Shown: one piece after another, positions 1 through 13,467 of the stretch
How positions within the stretch are numbered: the first letter of the stretch is position 1
Layout: each line of letters opens with the position of its first letter
The notes under the pieces: model-generated
Told to the model about the DNA's origin: nothing
The model's database searches: none
The model's input: only the letters and a program-made list of their open reading frames with translations
Made by a program: the position numbers and the translations under genes
NCBI GenBank assembly: GCA_000697055.1
Contig: JNDT01000993.1
Coordinates: 1 to 24,439 of the forward strand
Origin: Saksenaea vasiformis B4078
Lineage: Eukaryota > Mucoromycota > Mucoromycetes > Mucorales > Saksenaeaceae
DNA: 24,439 nt
Reading direction: 5' to 3'

Positions 1-999
1 AGGCTACAAGATTTTCACAAACACTTGGAGGAATGGAATGCCATTCACTCACTAGAGCCGCCTCGAGCTCCTCGGAATTCTTGATTTGATATCTTATCTT
101 CGAGATACGACGTTCAAGTTCATCCCAAAGGTGCTCGATTGGGTTGAGATCGGGGCTTTGTGCTGGCCAGCACGACATGACACGGATCCCCTTTCTCTTC
201 TTCCATAGCGTGGTGGATTTACAAGTATGAGGTGTAGCCCCATCCTCCTGGAAGACATAGTATTCAAGATTGTTTTCATTTAAAAAAGGAAGTAGATTGC
301 TTTTCAAAATGTCCTGATATTTCTTCCCGTTCACTTGCCTTCTACTGGAGTGATGGGGCCAACTCCGCTTGCATAGAAGCACCCCCAAAGCATCACTGCA
401 CCACCTCCAAACTTCGTTGTTTCACTTATGTGTGTTTCCATAAGTGCTTCTCCATCTTTTCGTATGACACGTTCTCGGCCGTCATTGCCTTTCACGCGGT
501 ATCTCGACTCATCAGACCAGATAACATTCTTCCATTGGTCCATGGACCAATGCTGGTGTTCCAACGCCCACTCCAGCCGTTTCTTCTTATGTCTATCTTC
601 TAGGCGTGGTCTACGAACTATCCTACGCGAATGGAATCCAAGTTCATGCATGGCTTTGGTAAACGTAGGGTAAGACATCTCCATGCATGTCTCTCGGAAT
701 GAATCAAAATGGGCCTTTACTGGTGCACGCGGATCGTTTCTGAAATCGCGCTCTAGCATACGCTTCGTTCTTTCTGTTATCTTCCTTGGTCTTCCTTCCC
801 TCCGTTTTGAAGAAGAAGAACCAGTTGACTCGATGTTTTTTATAATACGATGAACTGTTGATTTTCCGACACCTCTTAACTTCGCGATTTCACCGTACGA
901 CATTCCAGACAGCCTCATGCCATACATGATGGAGCGCTCTTGCTCTGAAAACTCAGAGTTAGGCTTTCTAATAGTGTTGCTAATATCCTGAAGCGTCAT
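1..999 (-). pseudogene. Tc1/mariner-family transposase, frameshifted, cut by window edge
   Basis: Cut-and-paste DDE transposase. The first 222 codons are open from the ATG at 999. They hold an N-terminal helix-turn-helix (about residues 20-55, ending near GVGKSTVHRI), a second HTH of Tc3 type (GRPRKIT onwards) and the first catalytic Asp in WSDESRY. The frame stops at 331-333 (TGA). One base is missing around 331-336: in the next frame the protein resumes at once (NGKKYQDIL) and runs to the window edge. That part carries the second Asp in QEDGATPHT and the catalytic Glu in SPDLNPIEHLW. By hand count 35 residues separate that Asp and Glu, rather than the 34 usual for Tc1. The full protein would be about 335-345 aa, so the missing end is short. 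All three catalytic residues survive, so the break looks recent. The left inverted repeat lies outside the window and the right one was not defined. Confidence 0.9.
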
Positions 1000-1266
1000 A
1001 CTAAGTGTTTACAAAGAAAAGGAAGTATAAGAATCAAAAAAAGGTTCAAGCCAGTTGGCTAGGAACAGCGGAGTTTACAAACCGTCTACAGACTTTTTTT
1101 AGGGGAGTGTATAACCATCAATCTTCGCTTTTCTCGAACGACTGATGTGTCAAGGCCTCCAACTAAATGAAGTTCAGTTACCTTTAACATTCGGACAAAC
1201 AAATGGGATCTTTTCTTTTCTGTTGAAATTACAAGTGTTATGATTTTAATCACTTTGTTAAAGTTA

Positions 1267-1533
1267 TTATGGACCTGGGCAACCTTCGCCATAATCGTCG
1301 CAGGCGCCCCACCAGGTACGGAAGGATGAGCCATAGATGCAGACTCCGTTCTTACAGCATCTATTCCATCCAATGTTCTTTTTGCAATTGGACCATGTTT
1401 CGCAACGTTGGTCGTGATCCGTTTTGCATTTGCACCCGAGAAAGCCCATTATTTGGCAATACCGGATTTGCTGGGATGAGGCCACGGAGAAAATACCAAA
1501 GATTCCAACCAGATGAGCCAAGGTAATATGCAT
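1267..1533 (-). CDS. small secreted cysteine-rich protein (88 aa)
   Basis: Single-exon ORF of 88 aa. Residues 1-20 look like a signal peptide: a short polar start, a hydrophobic core LVGIFGIFSVA, then a small-residue cleavage region before QQ. The mature part of about 68 aa has ten cysteines (26, 34, 36, 44, 50, 59, 60, 65, 78, 85), enough for five disulphides. It includes a CKC pair, an adjacent CC, several Trp (47, 56, 74, 75) and a Gly-rich acidic tail ending CPGP. The even cysteine count, the signal peptide and a TATA box 74 bp upstream argue for a real gene. I do not recognise the family. Knottin-like fold, secreted effector or antimicrobial role are possibilities by analogy only. It sits next to a transposon, a common setting for such genes in fungi. 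Confidence 0.7.
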   Translation of the reverse strand: MHITLAHLVGIFGIFSVASSQQIRYCQIMGFLGCKCKTDHDQRCETWSNCKKNIGWNRCCKNGVCIYGSSFRTWWGACDDYGEGCPGP

Positions 1534-1606
1534 TGCTGATTATTGAAGTTATGAAGGCAAAAAATCAATAGACGCGTCATTCTTCCTTCCAAAGCAAAAT
1601 AGCGGG

Positions 1607-1613
1607 TTTTATA
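1607..1613 (-). promoter_or_regulatory. TATA box of the secreted Cys-rich gene
   Basis: TATAAAA on the minus strand (TTTTATA on plus), in the context GCTATAAAACCCG, about 74 bp upstream of the ATG at 1533. The spacing suits a short 5' leader, and a strong TATA box fits an inducible gene. Confidence 0.6.
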
Positions 1614-2530
1614 GCATTTCAATTCGTTACACGTTAATGTCATTGGTTCTGCGTTGGCGTACTTTGCACCTTACTGCAGTTACGTCTTCCTGAAGCTACG
1701 CCTTTTTTTGATGCACGCGCTTGTCGTTCTTAAAAATCGTTACGGATTCTTTGAGTCCCTACAAGCTTTTTAACTAATAGTCATAGAGACCTCTCGCTAC
1801 ATTTTGTAATAGAAAAAAAGATGTAGAATAAGAAAATACGTTTTATTTTGACACTTCGCTCACAAAATAAAAATTCCTTAGACATTTGAAGCTTCCCAGA
1901 TTTAGCTCCGGAAACACAAGCTGCAAAACGGGGGTTACCTAGCAAGAGCAGCGTTACGTCAGTGTCACACGCTCACCCCCTTTTCTCGATCAACGACCGT
2001 GCCCGTCGTCAGCAGGAGGCTCAACGAATGAGATTCAGAAGTACGCCACGATTTAATTTAAGATCTGGCACTAGAACTTGTAGAGTATCAAGACTGACAG
2101 TTTCTGGAATTGGGATTAACCTATGATGACTATATATAACAGATTATCTTTGCTTGCAAAGAGATGCTGAAAGTAAATTTAGAAGGATTTATGGTAAAGT
2201 CTCCCTCACTAGCAAGTGGCGACAAAAAACATGGGGAGGCCATGAGCAATTTCGACTAAAAAGTCGCATTCTTGGTAGGATTCGGGTTTGCCCAGTAGAC
2301 GCCATTCTCCCCCCATGACTCCAAACCGATGATGGTGCGGAGAATAAAGAGACGATTGGATGACTTTATACCTGCATGTTGCTACTATTACAGGGACTAT
2401 GATAAGGAACTACATGCAGCCTAACCATCTAGCCACATATGGGCGTATACGGACTTTTCTGCATCAAGCTGTTCGTCAACACCTTCTGTACACCGATTCA
2501 AGGTGCAAGTAGGCAAAGACATTTGAGAAG
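1614..2530. other. intergenic, no gene recognised
   Basis: AT-rich DNA without a supported ORF. It holds the distal promoter of the secreted Cys-rich gene. Its right part (from about 1980) may be the 5' portion of the decayed transposon that follows, because short open stretches are broken by many stops, but no diagnostic motif was found here. Confidence 0.5.
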
Positions 2531-3954
2531 ATGGCAACGGAAGTCTGGCCCACTATGTCTGCCTGTGATCCATTAGCTATCCACGCGTATGGAAAGACAT
2601 ATTTGGAAAACAATGTGCTTGCACTAGCAAGCAAGGAAATGTACAAAGCAAATTTTTTGTTGAAAGATATAGAATCCTCTGCATGTGAATGGATTCAGAA
2701 ACAAAGACAAAAAAAAAAGGCGTTGCGGAGCTCATGAAATTTTCGAATGAGCATCTTCTCCCGCGCAAGCATGATGTTGCAGAAAATATAGCTGTTGCCT
2801 GTGTGTGAAGATATGTAAATGCATGAGCTACTCATTCAGGAAAATCTCCAAGAAAATCTATGTGGATGGTCACAAAAGAACAGATATAGTGGCGTACCAA
2901 AACGTTGGGCAGGAAGCATGATGGAGCACAAGAGGTTTATACAGGATTTCGCTAGGCAAGATCAAAAGGCAGCTGTATAACCTCTGCTGTCTCTTGGTGA
3001 AGTTTGTCATGCCCTAGTGACTCATGTCGCGTCAACATCTTATAGAAATGACGGAAAGCAGTATATATCTCCTATCCGGCGAGCATGCGCTCCGCAAGGA
3101 GGGACCTAGAGGATAGCTAGCGATAAGCTAATTCTAGTGGCTTTGTCATGGTATCATGCATAGTGTCAAACGGAGCTCTCGCGCCGTTTCCTGTGCAGTA
3201 GCCAACTGTGAAGATTACAGGAAACCCGATGGCATGATGAAGAAGCTCGAGGACGATACTATTACCCTGTCCGCGTTGCTCCTCTGTCGCTGTAAGTCGG
3301 TTTCTGTCTTCGACTATAGTAGTAACAATGCTTTTGGACACAGTGCATTAGTTGTGTGCTACATGATTCTAAAACGTAGAGTTGTAACCAAGGATGTACA
3401 ACTATCTCCAGATTCAGCATTGAAACTAGACGGAGTGGAGTACTTCCAACTCATGTAGTATGTCTAGGGAGAACGCGGGATCACGAAGAAGAGTAGCATC
3501 GTGATGAAGGGAGCAAGCTATGTCGAAAGCATCAAAACGATGTTATCCCAACGAAATTGTGGAAGGGCATAGATACGCATCTGCCAGGAAAGAAATAGAG
3601 ATTTGATCGTAATGGAGAAGAGATGGAGGACCGCAGACCTTGTGCGCGTCATCTTCTTGCAACACAATCGAACACTAAGACCCGGGTAATTGTAGTTCGT
3701 ACGGAAGTCGAAGCAGCTGGTCATTTGTTCAACGTCTCACTATGAACAAAACTGAATTGAGCGGAATTGGAAGCACACCTGAACTACGATTACAGTTATC
3801 AATCGTTTCAAAACAATACTACCAACTTTCTCGATGCAACCGGCGACGTAACAAAACACTGTCAGTATTACAAGGAGTGCTCGATCTATATCAAGTGTAC
3901 AGCGAGGATATGGACACATATGGGATCACACCTCATTATCTAAAACAAAGATAG
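2531..3954 (+). pseudogene. decayed DDE-type transposase relic
   Basis: No single frame is open, but ordered pieces of a fungal DDE-endonuclease transposase family appear left to right across several frames. Around 2750: a LMKFSNEHLLP segment. Around 2840-2905: YSFRKISKKIYVDGHKRTDI, then VAY. Around 2920: MMEHKRFIQDF after a +1 shift. At 3021-3065: THVASTSYRNDGKQY, corresponding to a THDES-F-NDG motif whose Asp is now Val. At 3309-3338: FDYSSNNAFG. Around 3642-3740: CARHLLATQSN followed by EAAGHLF. Near 3915: EDMDTYG. The order, spacing and repeated frameshifts and stops indicate an old, dead copy. The family assignment comes from remembered motif patterns, not from a search, and I cannot name the superfamily with certainty. 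The 60-100-codon ORFs in this stretch are fragments of it, not genes. Confidence 0.6.
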
Positions 3955-4391
3955 TAGTTGGACACTGGAACCAATAGATCAGGGCAATAAGTCAATATCA
4001 CACCAGCATAATGCATTTGACTTGATGCACGAAGTTCTGCTTCCCACGCAAGATCCAGGAAGTGCAACATCAAAAAAAAGGACTCTTCCCGACGTGAACT
4101 TTATTTGGAGCTGGTCCCACTTCGCCAGGCTTCGTCAGAATTGCATGAATGTCAGACAAATTGGAGATGAACACCCGACTATTCCAACGCAAAGTTCCTC
4201 ACAGTGCCCAGCTTTTTTCCACTCGGGAAAAAGGAAGTCAAACATTCATTACCATAACTTTTTCTTTTTAAGTCGGATGACATCTCTCTTCTCTTCTACT
4301 CTACTTCTGTGAAGCAAATGTATACATATCCAACTGAGCTCCACAAACCTAATTGACAAAAAAAAGTTCTTATTGCGAGACGTCAGCAGCC
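3955..4391. other. intergenic and promoter region of the DUF5648 gene
   Basis: A 96-codon open frame at 4022-4312 has no recognisable domain, and its C-terminal Phe/Ser/Leu run simply translates a pyrimidine-rich tract (about 4255-4310). That tract is typical of fungal promoters and lies just upstream of the DUF5648 gene. No TATA box is obvious. Confidence 0.4.
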
Positions 4392-4814
4392 ATGCCAGAT
4401 CACTTTTACACCACTGATCCTACGGGCGAAATCGCGCCAACCGTTGGATACCGTTCTGAAGGGATTACCGGCTATTTATGTTGTGATTCTACAGAGGGTA
4501 CTCTGCCTCTATATCGTTGGTACAACAACGGTACTGGTGATCACTTTTATACCACTGACCCGAACGGCGAAATCGCGCCGGAGGTTGGATACAGCTTTGA
4601 AGGGGTTACTGGTCATATATACCGTGGACCAGTCGACGGAACTGTGCCTCTATTCCGATGGTACAGCAATAATGGAGACCACTTTTATACTACTGACGAG
4701 AACGGTGAAATCGCTCCAGAAGTCGGATACCGCTTTGAAGAGATTACTGGTTACATATATCCTGGGCCAGCCGACGGAACCATGCCTTTATTCCGTTGGT
4801 ATAAACATGAGTAG
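4392..4814 (+). CDS. three-repeat DUF5648 (HFYTTD) protein, 140 aa
   Basis: Intronless. The frame is open from a TTG at 4353, but the first ATG is at 4392 (MPDHFYTT), which is the start chosen. The whole protein is three tandem repeats of about 46 residues. Each begins DHFYTTD, continues GEIAP-VGY, then EGITGY-like, and ends PL(Y/F)RWY. This is the DUF5648 pattern (Pfam PF18885 as I recall it), a repeat of unknown function found in bacterial and fungal proteins, often attached to secreted or carbohydrate-active enzymes. Here nothing else is attached: no signal peptide, membrane segment or catalytic domain. Repeats 2 and 3 are more alike than repeat 1, which has an unusual CCDSTEG insert. A lectin-like ligand-binding role is inference only. 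A polyadenylation-like AATAAA follows at 4905. Confidence 0.85.
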   Translation: MPDHFYTTDPTGEIAPTVGYRSEGITGYLCCDSTEGTLPLYRWYNNGTGDHFYTTDPNGEIAPEVGYSFEGVTGHIYRGPVDGTVPLFRWYSNNGDHFYTTDENGEIAPEVGYRFEEITGYIYPGPADGTMPLFRWYKHE

Positions 4815-4904
4815 TAAAGCTAACACTAAGCGCTCAAACTGGAGTCCCATTTCCCTTACATTTTCCTTCTCGTTTTAACGTTGTATTGGTGGTACACTAC
4901 TCGG

Positions 4905-4910
4905 AATAAA
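4905..4910 (+). terminator. poly(A) signal for the DUF5648 gene
   Basis: AATAAA about 90 bp downstream of the stop codon at 4814, in the context GGAATAAAATTTG. Confidence 0.45.
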
Positions 4911-6663
4911 ATTTGCTCACCTTGTTTCACATTTGGTTTTCGCCTGCTACTTTTGCAATATTAGTTTTAACATCACTGCGTGTAATATCGAGATTAATAT
5001 GCAACCTTAAAACCGGTTCCATTCCTTATAATAGCTCGCGCAGTGCGGCACACTGTCGCGGTTAGCCTTTAAGCATCTGCATACTTCCTGGATCTCGCAT
5101 AGTTCCCTTTCACAGTGCAAATGCTTTGATGGACCAAGTCCTCCTGAATAGTCAATTGTTTGCGCCACTTTAGATAGCTACAAGCCAACAGCAACGGTAG
5201 CTTTAGCAGACGCTTTGTAAAGAAAATTCTTTAGAAAGGAAGTCCTACCACAGACATTTTGTAGCTAAGCTAAAACAGTAGGAGACGATCAAACGAAGAA
5301 GAAGCAGTGGGACACGTTACAAGCAGCGTGGTAGGATAGAGTTGCCCGCGAACATATGTATAGCATAAAACCTACATCTCGTCTCTTTCGAAGACTTCCA
5401 AAAGATTGAGTATTCGTGTTCTTTTCCAAATTATTTGTGCTGTCATATGGCAACGGTTGTCTCCGTCAATCATACATGCCAACTCACTGGAAGGCATAGG
5501 AAGGGTGTATTTTTGTTCGGTAATTTCTTTGTTTGGAACACCGTATCATACCTATAGTCTTTCTCAGAAGTTCGCTAGCACTATATATTACCGCTTGTTG
5601 CAATGGACCTTGAACTGTATGGGTGGTATTATGATGTCTCTCCAAATCAATTCTGGTGCTGCACCATCATTTTTTTGTAAAGGACTTGTCATGGTCAAAG
5701 AATTGCCACAGATGACGCCGGAGTGGAGACCAGGCTGCTGCCAGTTTACTAAGGTTCCGTCCGTTCTTCAACGATCGTTGTGCGACAGCCGTAGTAAAGA
5801 TGAGTGGACGGAAGTCGGGTGTCACGTACAAAGAATTCAGTGTAAGTCAGAATTATACAACGTGTTAAAGGAAAAAAACCATTCGTGGAGTTGACCCGTG
5901 TTGAGTGCTCTTTCTTGGCAAAAAATGATAATTTTCCCACCAGTAGTGTGCCCGCTACTTACATATGCCAGTAGCCGTTAATATATAAGCAAACATTATT
6001 AGAATAGCAGCAGCTATTGGACTAAAATCCTAGCGGGTATAACTATAACTTTTAGATAGCAAGTCTGCAGCAATGGATTCAGGTGTGATCGCGGGATTGG
6101 TATCACCGAGTACAAGGAGAACAAAAAAGTTCAGCTGTCCGTGCATTGTGAAGCGGCGATTTTCCAAGGGACCCCGCTCTTGTCCGCTGTGTCAAAACAC
6201 TGTGATTTTAATCTTTTGTTAAAGTCTTGGACTATTTTGTGCATGCATTCTTTTGCATGATTTAGCTACATACATACCTGTCCTTCAGTAGAGGTGATGA
6301 TAATTCGTTTTTTCTCCAGGTATTTTGGTCATTAGATCGGCGACTCGGGGACACGCACCAATGTATTTGATGGTCACCGGTGTTTTAAAAGGGGTATAAT
6401 GGTTCTTTCTATCATCCTCGAATCCTACTTTTAACCCCCTTTAAAAAACAAACACTTCCTGACCCTTGTATTTGTTTTTCTCTCCCTCTTTTAGTCCTTG
6501 GTGGCGATAAAGGGGATAGCTAGGTCGAATGGCACGTGCAGGCCCTTTTTATGCGGCGTTTGAAAGTTACTAAATTGGTGGCAAAACAGCGCTTTTGGGA
6601 TCTCTTTCTTATTTTCTTCAGTTGGATGTAGTATTGTTTCTTCTGTTCCTTTGTCTTTTGCTG
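4911..6663. other. 1.7-kb stretch without a convincing gene
   Basis: The longest open frame (5406-5894, 162 codons) starts at TTG, has no domain I recognise and a composition (Cys, Ser, Trp, Leu) like random translation. No splice-joined conserved protein could be assembled on either strand. The last 350 bp (from about 6300) probably hold the promoter and 5' leader of the Ser/Pro-rich gene: pyrimidine-rich tracts, a CACGTG E-box near 6533-6538 and a short upstream ORF beginning with the ATG at 6551. Confidence 0.4.
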
Positions 6664-7560
6664 ATGGCCGGCTCATCCCAGAAAGTTATTCCTCCCCTTG
6701 TCCTTGTGCCCTTCGCAGTTATACACTCTCACATATTTTGGGTCTATTCTGTTCTTTGGTTCCTTTGCAACAATTTGACACCCGAACCAGTCATCCTATT
6801 GCAACAAAAGTCGACAAAAACGAGGCAGCGAGCGTTCTCTGAACCGCCGACACCTCAGTTGATTCTCCCACCTCCTGTCGGTCGTCCGAGGAGTACGACA
6901 CTTAGCGCAACGACTGTCGATGCTGAGCGTCCGGCGAGACGCCAACGATTTTTGCATGCGTTACAAAATTACATGCAGTCTCCAGCTGGTGAACTAAGTC
7001 TGACCGATGCGATTTTACAACGACGACCGACAACCCGGGACGAACGCAGTGGCACAACATGTCCTCCTCTATGGTGGCAGAAAACGCGACTACACCTTGA
7101 CGCTCGGAGATTTCCCGAAAAGAAATCAATTCTGTCCACGACAACAGATGATGAGACATTAGCATTTGATAGCTCGGCAAAGTCGATCCGCTCTTTCTCC
7201 TCGATATCCTTGCCGGAAACTCCTGTTCTGGAGATACAAACAGTATTGAAAACATCATCAACGCCATTACTATTGTCTTCGCCGCCGATGGCTCCATCGT
7301 CACCACCTACATCCACACCGGCATCAACTCCGGCCAAGCGTCGATCACGCGGTGTTAGTCTATTGCTGTCCACTTTCCAATCTCGTGCAGACGCCGATAC
7401 TGCAGCAAACCCACCTAACAAGAAAAGACTGAGCTTCACCTTCTCCCTTTCACGTCGTAACAAAGGTCACCCTGCATCCGATGATCGACAGTATAAGAAA
7501 AGCACCAAACTATTCCGTAGCCTGTCACAATGGAAACGATCAAAACGGATATCTTGTTAA
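6664..7560 (+). CDS. Ser/Thr/Pro-rich basic protein of unknown function (about 298 aa)
   Basis: Long open frame ending at the TAA at 7558-7560. I do not recognise the family. The body (from about 6780) is rich in Ser, Thr, Pro and Arg. It includes RQRAFSEPPTP near the start, a helix-like FLHALQNYM segment, a Ser-rich block (SIRSFSSISLPETP), a Pro/Ser/Thr linker (LLSSPPMAPSSPPTSTP), and a basic C-terminus with repeated (R/K)xxS motifs (KKRLSFTFSLSRR, KLFRSLSQWKRSKR). Such RxxS/RxxSxP motifs suggest a disordered kinase or 14-3-3 target (inference). The start is uncertain. The frame stays open back to a TTG at 6595, but residues before about 6780 are Phe/Leu-rich and look like translated 5' leader or intron. 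Good 3' splice signals exist at 6679-6681 (CCCAG after a CTGAT) and 6716-6718. Confidence 0.55.
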   Translation: MAGSSQKVIPPLVLVPFAVIHSHIFWVYSVLWFLCNNLTPEPVILLQQKSTKTRQRAFSEPPTPQLILPPPVGRPRSTTLSATTVDAERPARRQRFLHALQNYMQSPAGELSLTDAILQRRPTTRDERSGTTCPPLWWQKTRLHLDARRFPEKKSILSTTTDDETLAFDSSAKSIRSFSSISLPETPVLEIQTVLKTSSTPLLLSSPPMAPSSPPTSTPASTPAKRRSRGVSLLLSTFQSRADADTAANPPNKKRLSFTFSLSRRNKGHPASDDRQYKKSTKLFRSLSQWKRSKRISC

Positions 7561-7998
7561 GAAGCAAGCACATCCCACCACCATCATCAGCCATAGCACC
7601 CTTCGCCTTCCCCCCCTCCATACCCATGAAGACCAAGTGCCTGCACTGGTTGGCCTATTTTGCTTTCTTATTTCAACACCTTACGGAAACCTTCCTTACC
7701 ACAAAGTAGGTCGCTGGTTCGATCTACACGCCACTGATCCATCCATATCAGTATAGACACAATAGACTTCTCTCTAACCTGTCATCTTCCCCTTACTATC
7801 CCCTTTTATCCTATACGTTACAAAAGCAAAACAAAAGGATAAAATAATGCGCAATGTTCTGCCCACCCTGGACTTCCATGTCCCTTAACTGATTGCTTCT
7901 CCTGCACTGGCAATCTTTTTTTTCTACCCTGTGTCACAAAAGAAAATTTTTGGCCAGAAAAATAAAAACAAAATGACTGTGTAGTAGACATTCTCCAC
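7561..7998. other. intergenic: 3'UTR of the Ser/Pro-rich gene and Nudix promoter
   Basis: About 440 bp between same-strand genes. Short frames at 7481-7756 and 7818-8012 lack any domain. Nothing beyond pyrimidine-rich tracts (7590-7625, 7780-7805) was recognised. Confidence 0.5.
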
Positions 7999-8738
7999 AT
8001 GACAGTTCTCATTGAGAGAAAGAAACCTTATACACTTGTTCTTACCCTCGATGAGGCAAATCGCAAGGTGCGTTACTTAAGGTTGAGTTCTATGTTTACT
8101 AATAGAGTTTGTTAGGTTCTCCTCGGAATGAAGAAGCGAGGCTTCGGCGCGAACAAGTATAACGGTGCGTGCCTCCGTTTTTCTTTTTGATGTAACATAA
8201 TAAGCTAATAACCCTATCAAGGCTTTGGAGGAAAGCTAGAACCGGGTGAAACAGTAGAGCAAGCTGCCCACCGCGAATTATTGGTACATATTAATGATCT
8301 GCGTGGAAATCAGCTTACATTTGCTCTCGATTTCTGACAGGAAGAAGCAACCATTTATGCTAATGATATGAAGAAAATCGGAATCAATCTCTTTACGTTT
8401 GAAAACGATCCGGTCGCTTTGGAAGTGCATGTTTACCGAACGACATCTTTTAGCGGAACCCCTTCGGAGTAAGCAAAATACTTTCGAGCAGTTTCGCCTT
8501 ACTGACGTTTGTAACGAATAGGACGGACGAGATGCGACCCGAGTGGTTCTCGTATGATGATATCCCATACGACCAGATGTGGGCAGATGATCGCTACTGG
8601 ATTCCCTTGCTATTAAGATCCCAGTGTTTCCTTGGCGAGTATCATTTTTCTGAAGATCAAAAAAGTATCCTGGCGGAAAACCTGCGTTTGATCTCGGAGG
8701 CACCGTCCGAATTTGATTTATCGCAATGCACGCTATAA
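7999..8738 (+). CDS. MTH1/NUDT1-like Nudix hydrolase, 8-oxo-dGTP diphosphatase (174 aa, 5 exons)
   Basis: Hydrolyses oxidised purine nucleoside triphosphates such as 8-oxo-dGTP to monophosphates, keeping the nucleotide pool clean (established for the MTH1 family). Exons by splice signals and frame: 7999-8067, 8116-8164, 8222-8283, 8341-8468, 8522-8738, giving 174 aa; human MTH1 has 156. It starts MTVLIERKKPYTLVLTLDEA. GFGANKYNGFGG precedes the Nudix box at residues 43-65: G43, E49, R57, E58, E61, E62. The Nudix glycine after EEx is Thr64 (EEATI). The family's nucleobase-recognition features are present: the Asn of KYNGFGG and MWADD, matching the human WPDD segment, followed by YWIPLLL. The C-terminus continues about 15 residues past the usual end. 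It converges on SMC5 with 213 bp between stop codons. Budding yeast lacks a close MTH1, so this supports a non-yeast fungus. Confidence 0.93.
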
Positions 8739-8879
8739 ACGAACAAACTCGGCCTAGATAATATAATAATAGTCTCATGGGAGCCTTTATTCAACGTACG
8801 AATACATAGACATCATGCGATAAATTTAAAATACAGAGGTTTCCTGTTCGTTAAGTATGGTTCTCGCGTTGACGCCAAA

Positions 8880-8885
8880 TTTATT
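8880..8885 (-). terminator. poly(A) signal for SMC5
   Basis: AATAAA on the minus strand (TTTATT on plus), 67 bp past the SMC5 stop codon, within the short convergent interval shared with the Nudix gene. Confidence 0.4.
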
Positions 8886-8951
8886 TAGAATACGTAAAGG
8901 AAAAAAAAAAAACATCCAATAAACAATATGAGCATACGAATGGATAATTGA

Positions 8952-13467
<4,516 letters not shown>

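Noticed and set aside
428..673. 81-codon plus-strand frame
   Set aside because: Antisense shadow of the Tc1 transposase; its translation has no domain.
1086..1643. Frames at 1086-1373, 1269-1526 and 1449-1643
   Set aside because: They overlap the secreted Cys-rich gene in other frames or strands and lack signal peptide, cysteine pattern or known motifs.
5406..5894. 162-codon plus-strand frame
   Set aside because: Begins with TTG, no recognisable domain on any frame of the segment, composition like noncoding translation; kept as unannotated DNA.
6595..6663. Hydrophobic N-terminal extension of the Ser/Pro-rich protein as a signal peptide or membrane anchor
   Set aside because: It starts at TTG and the Leu/Phe run is just translated pyrimidine-rich leader sequence, probably UTR or intron.
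6902..7463. Two antisense frames of 134 and 164 codons
   Set aside because: Mirror frames of the Ser/Pro-rich gene with no independent support.
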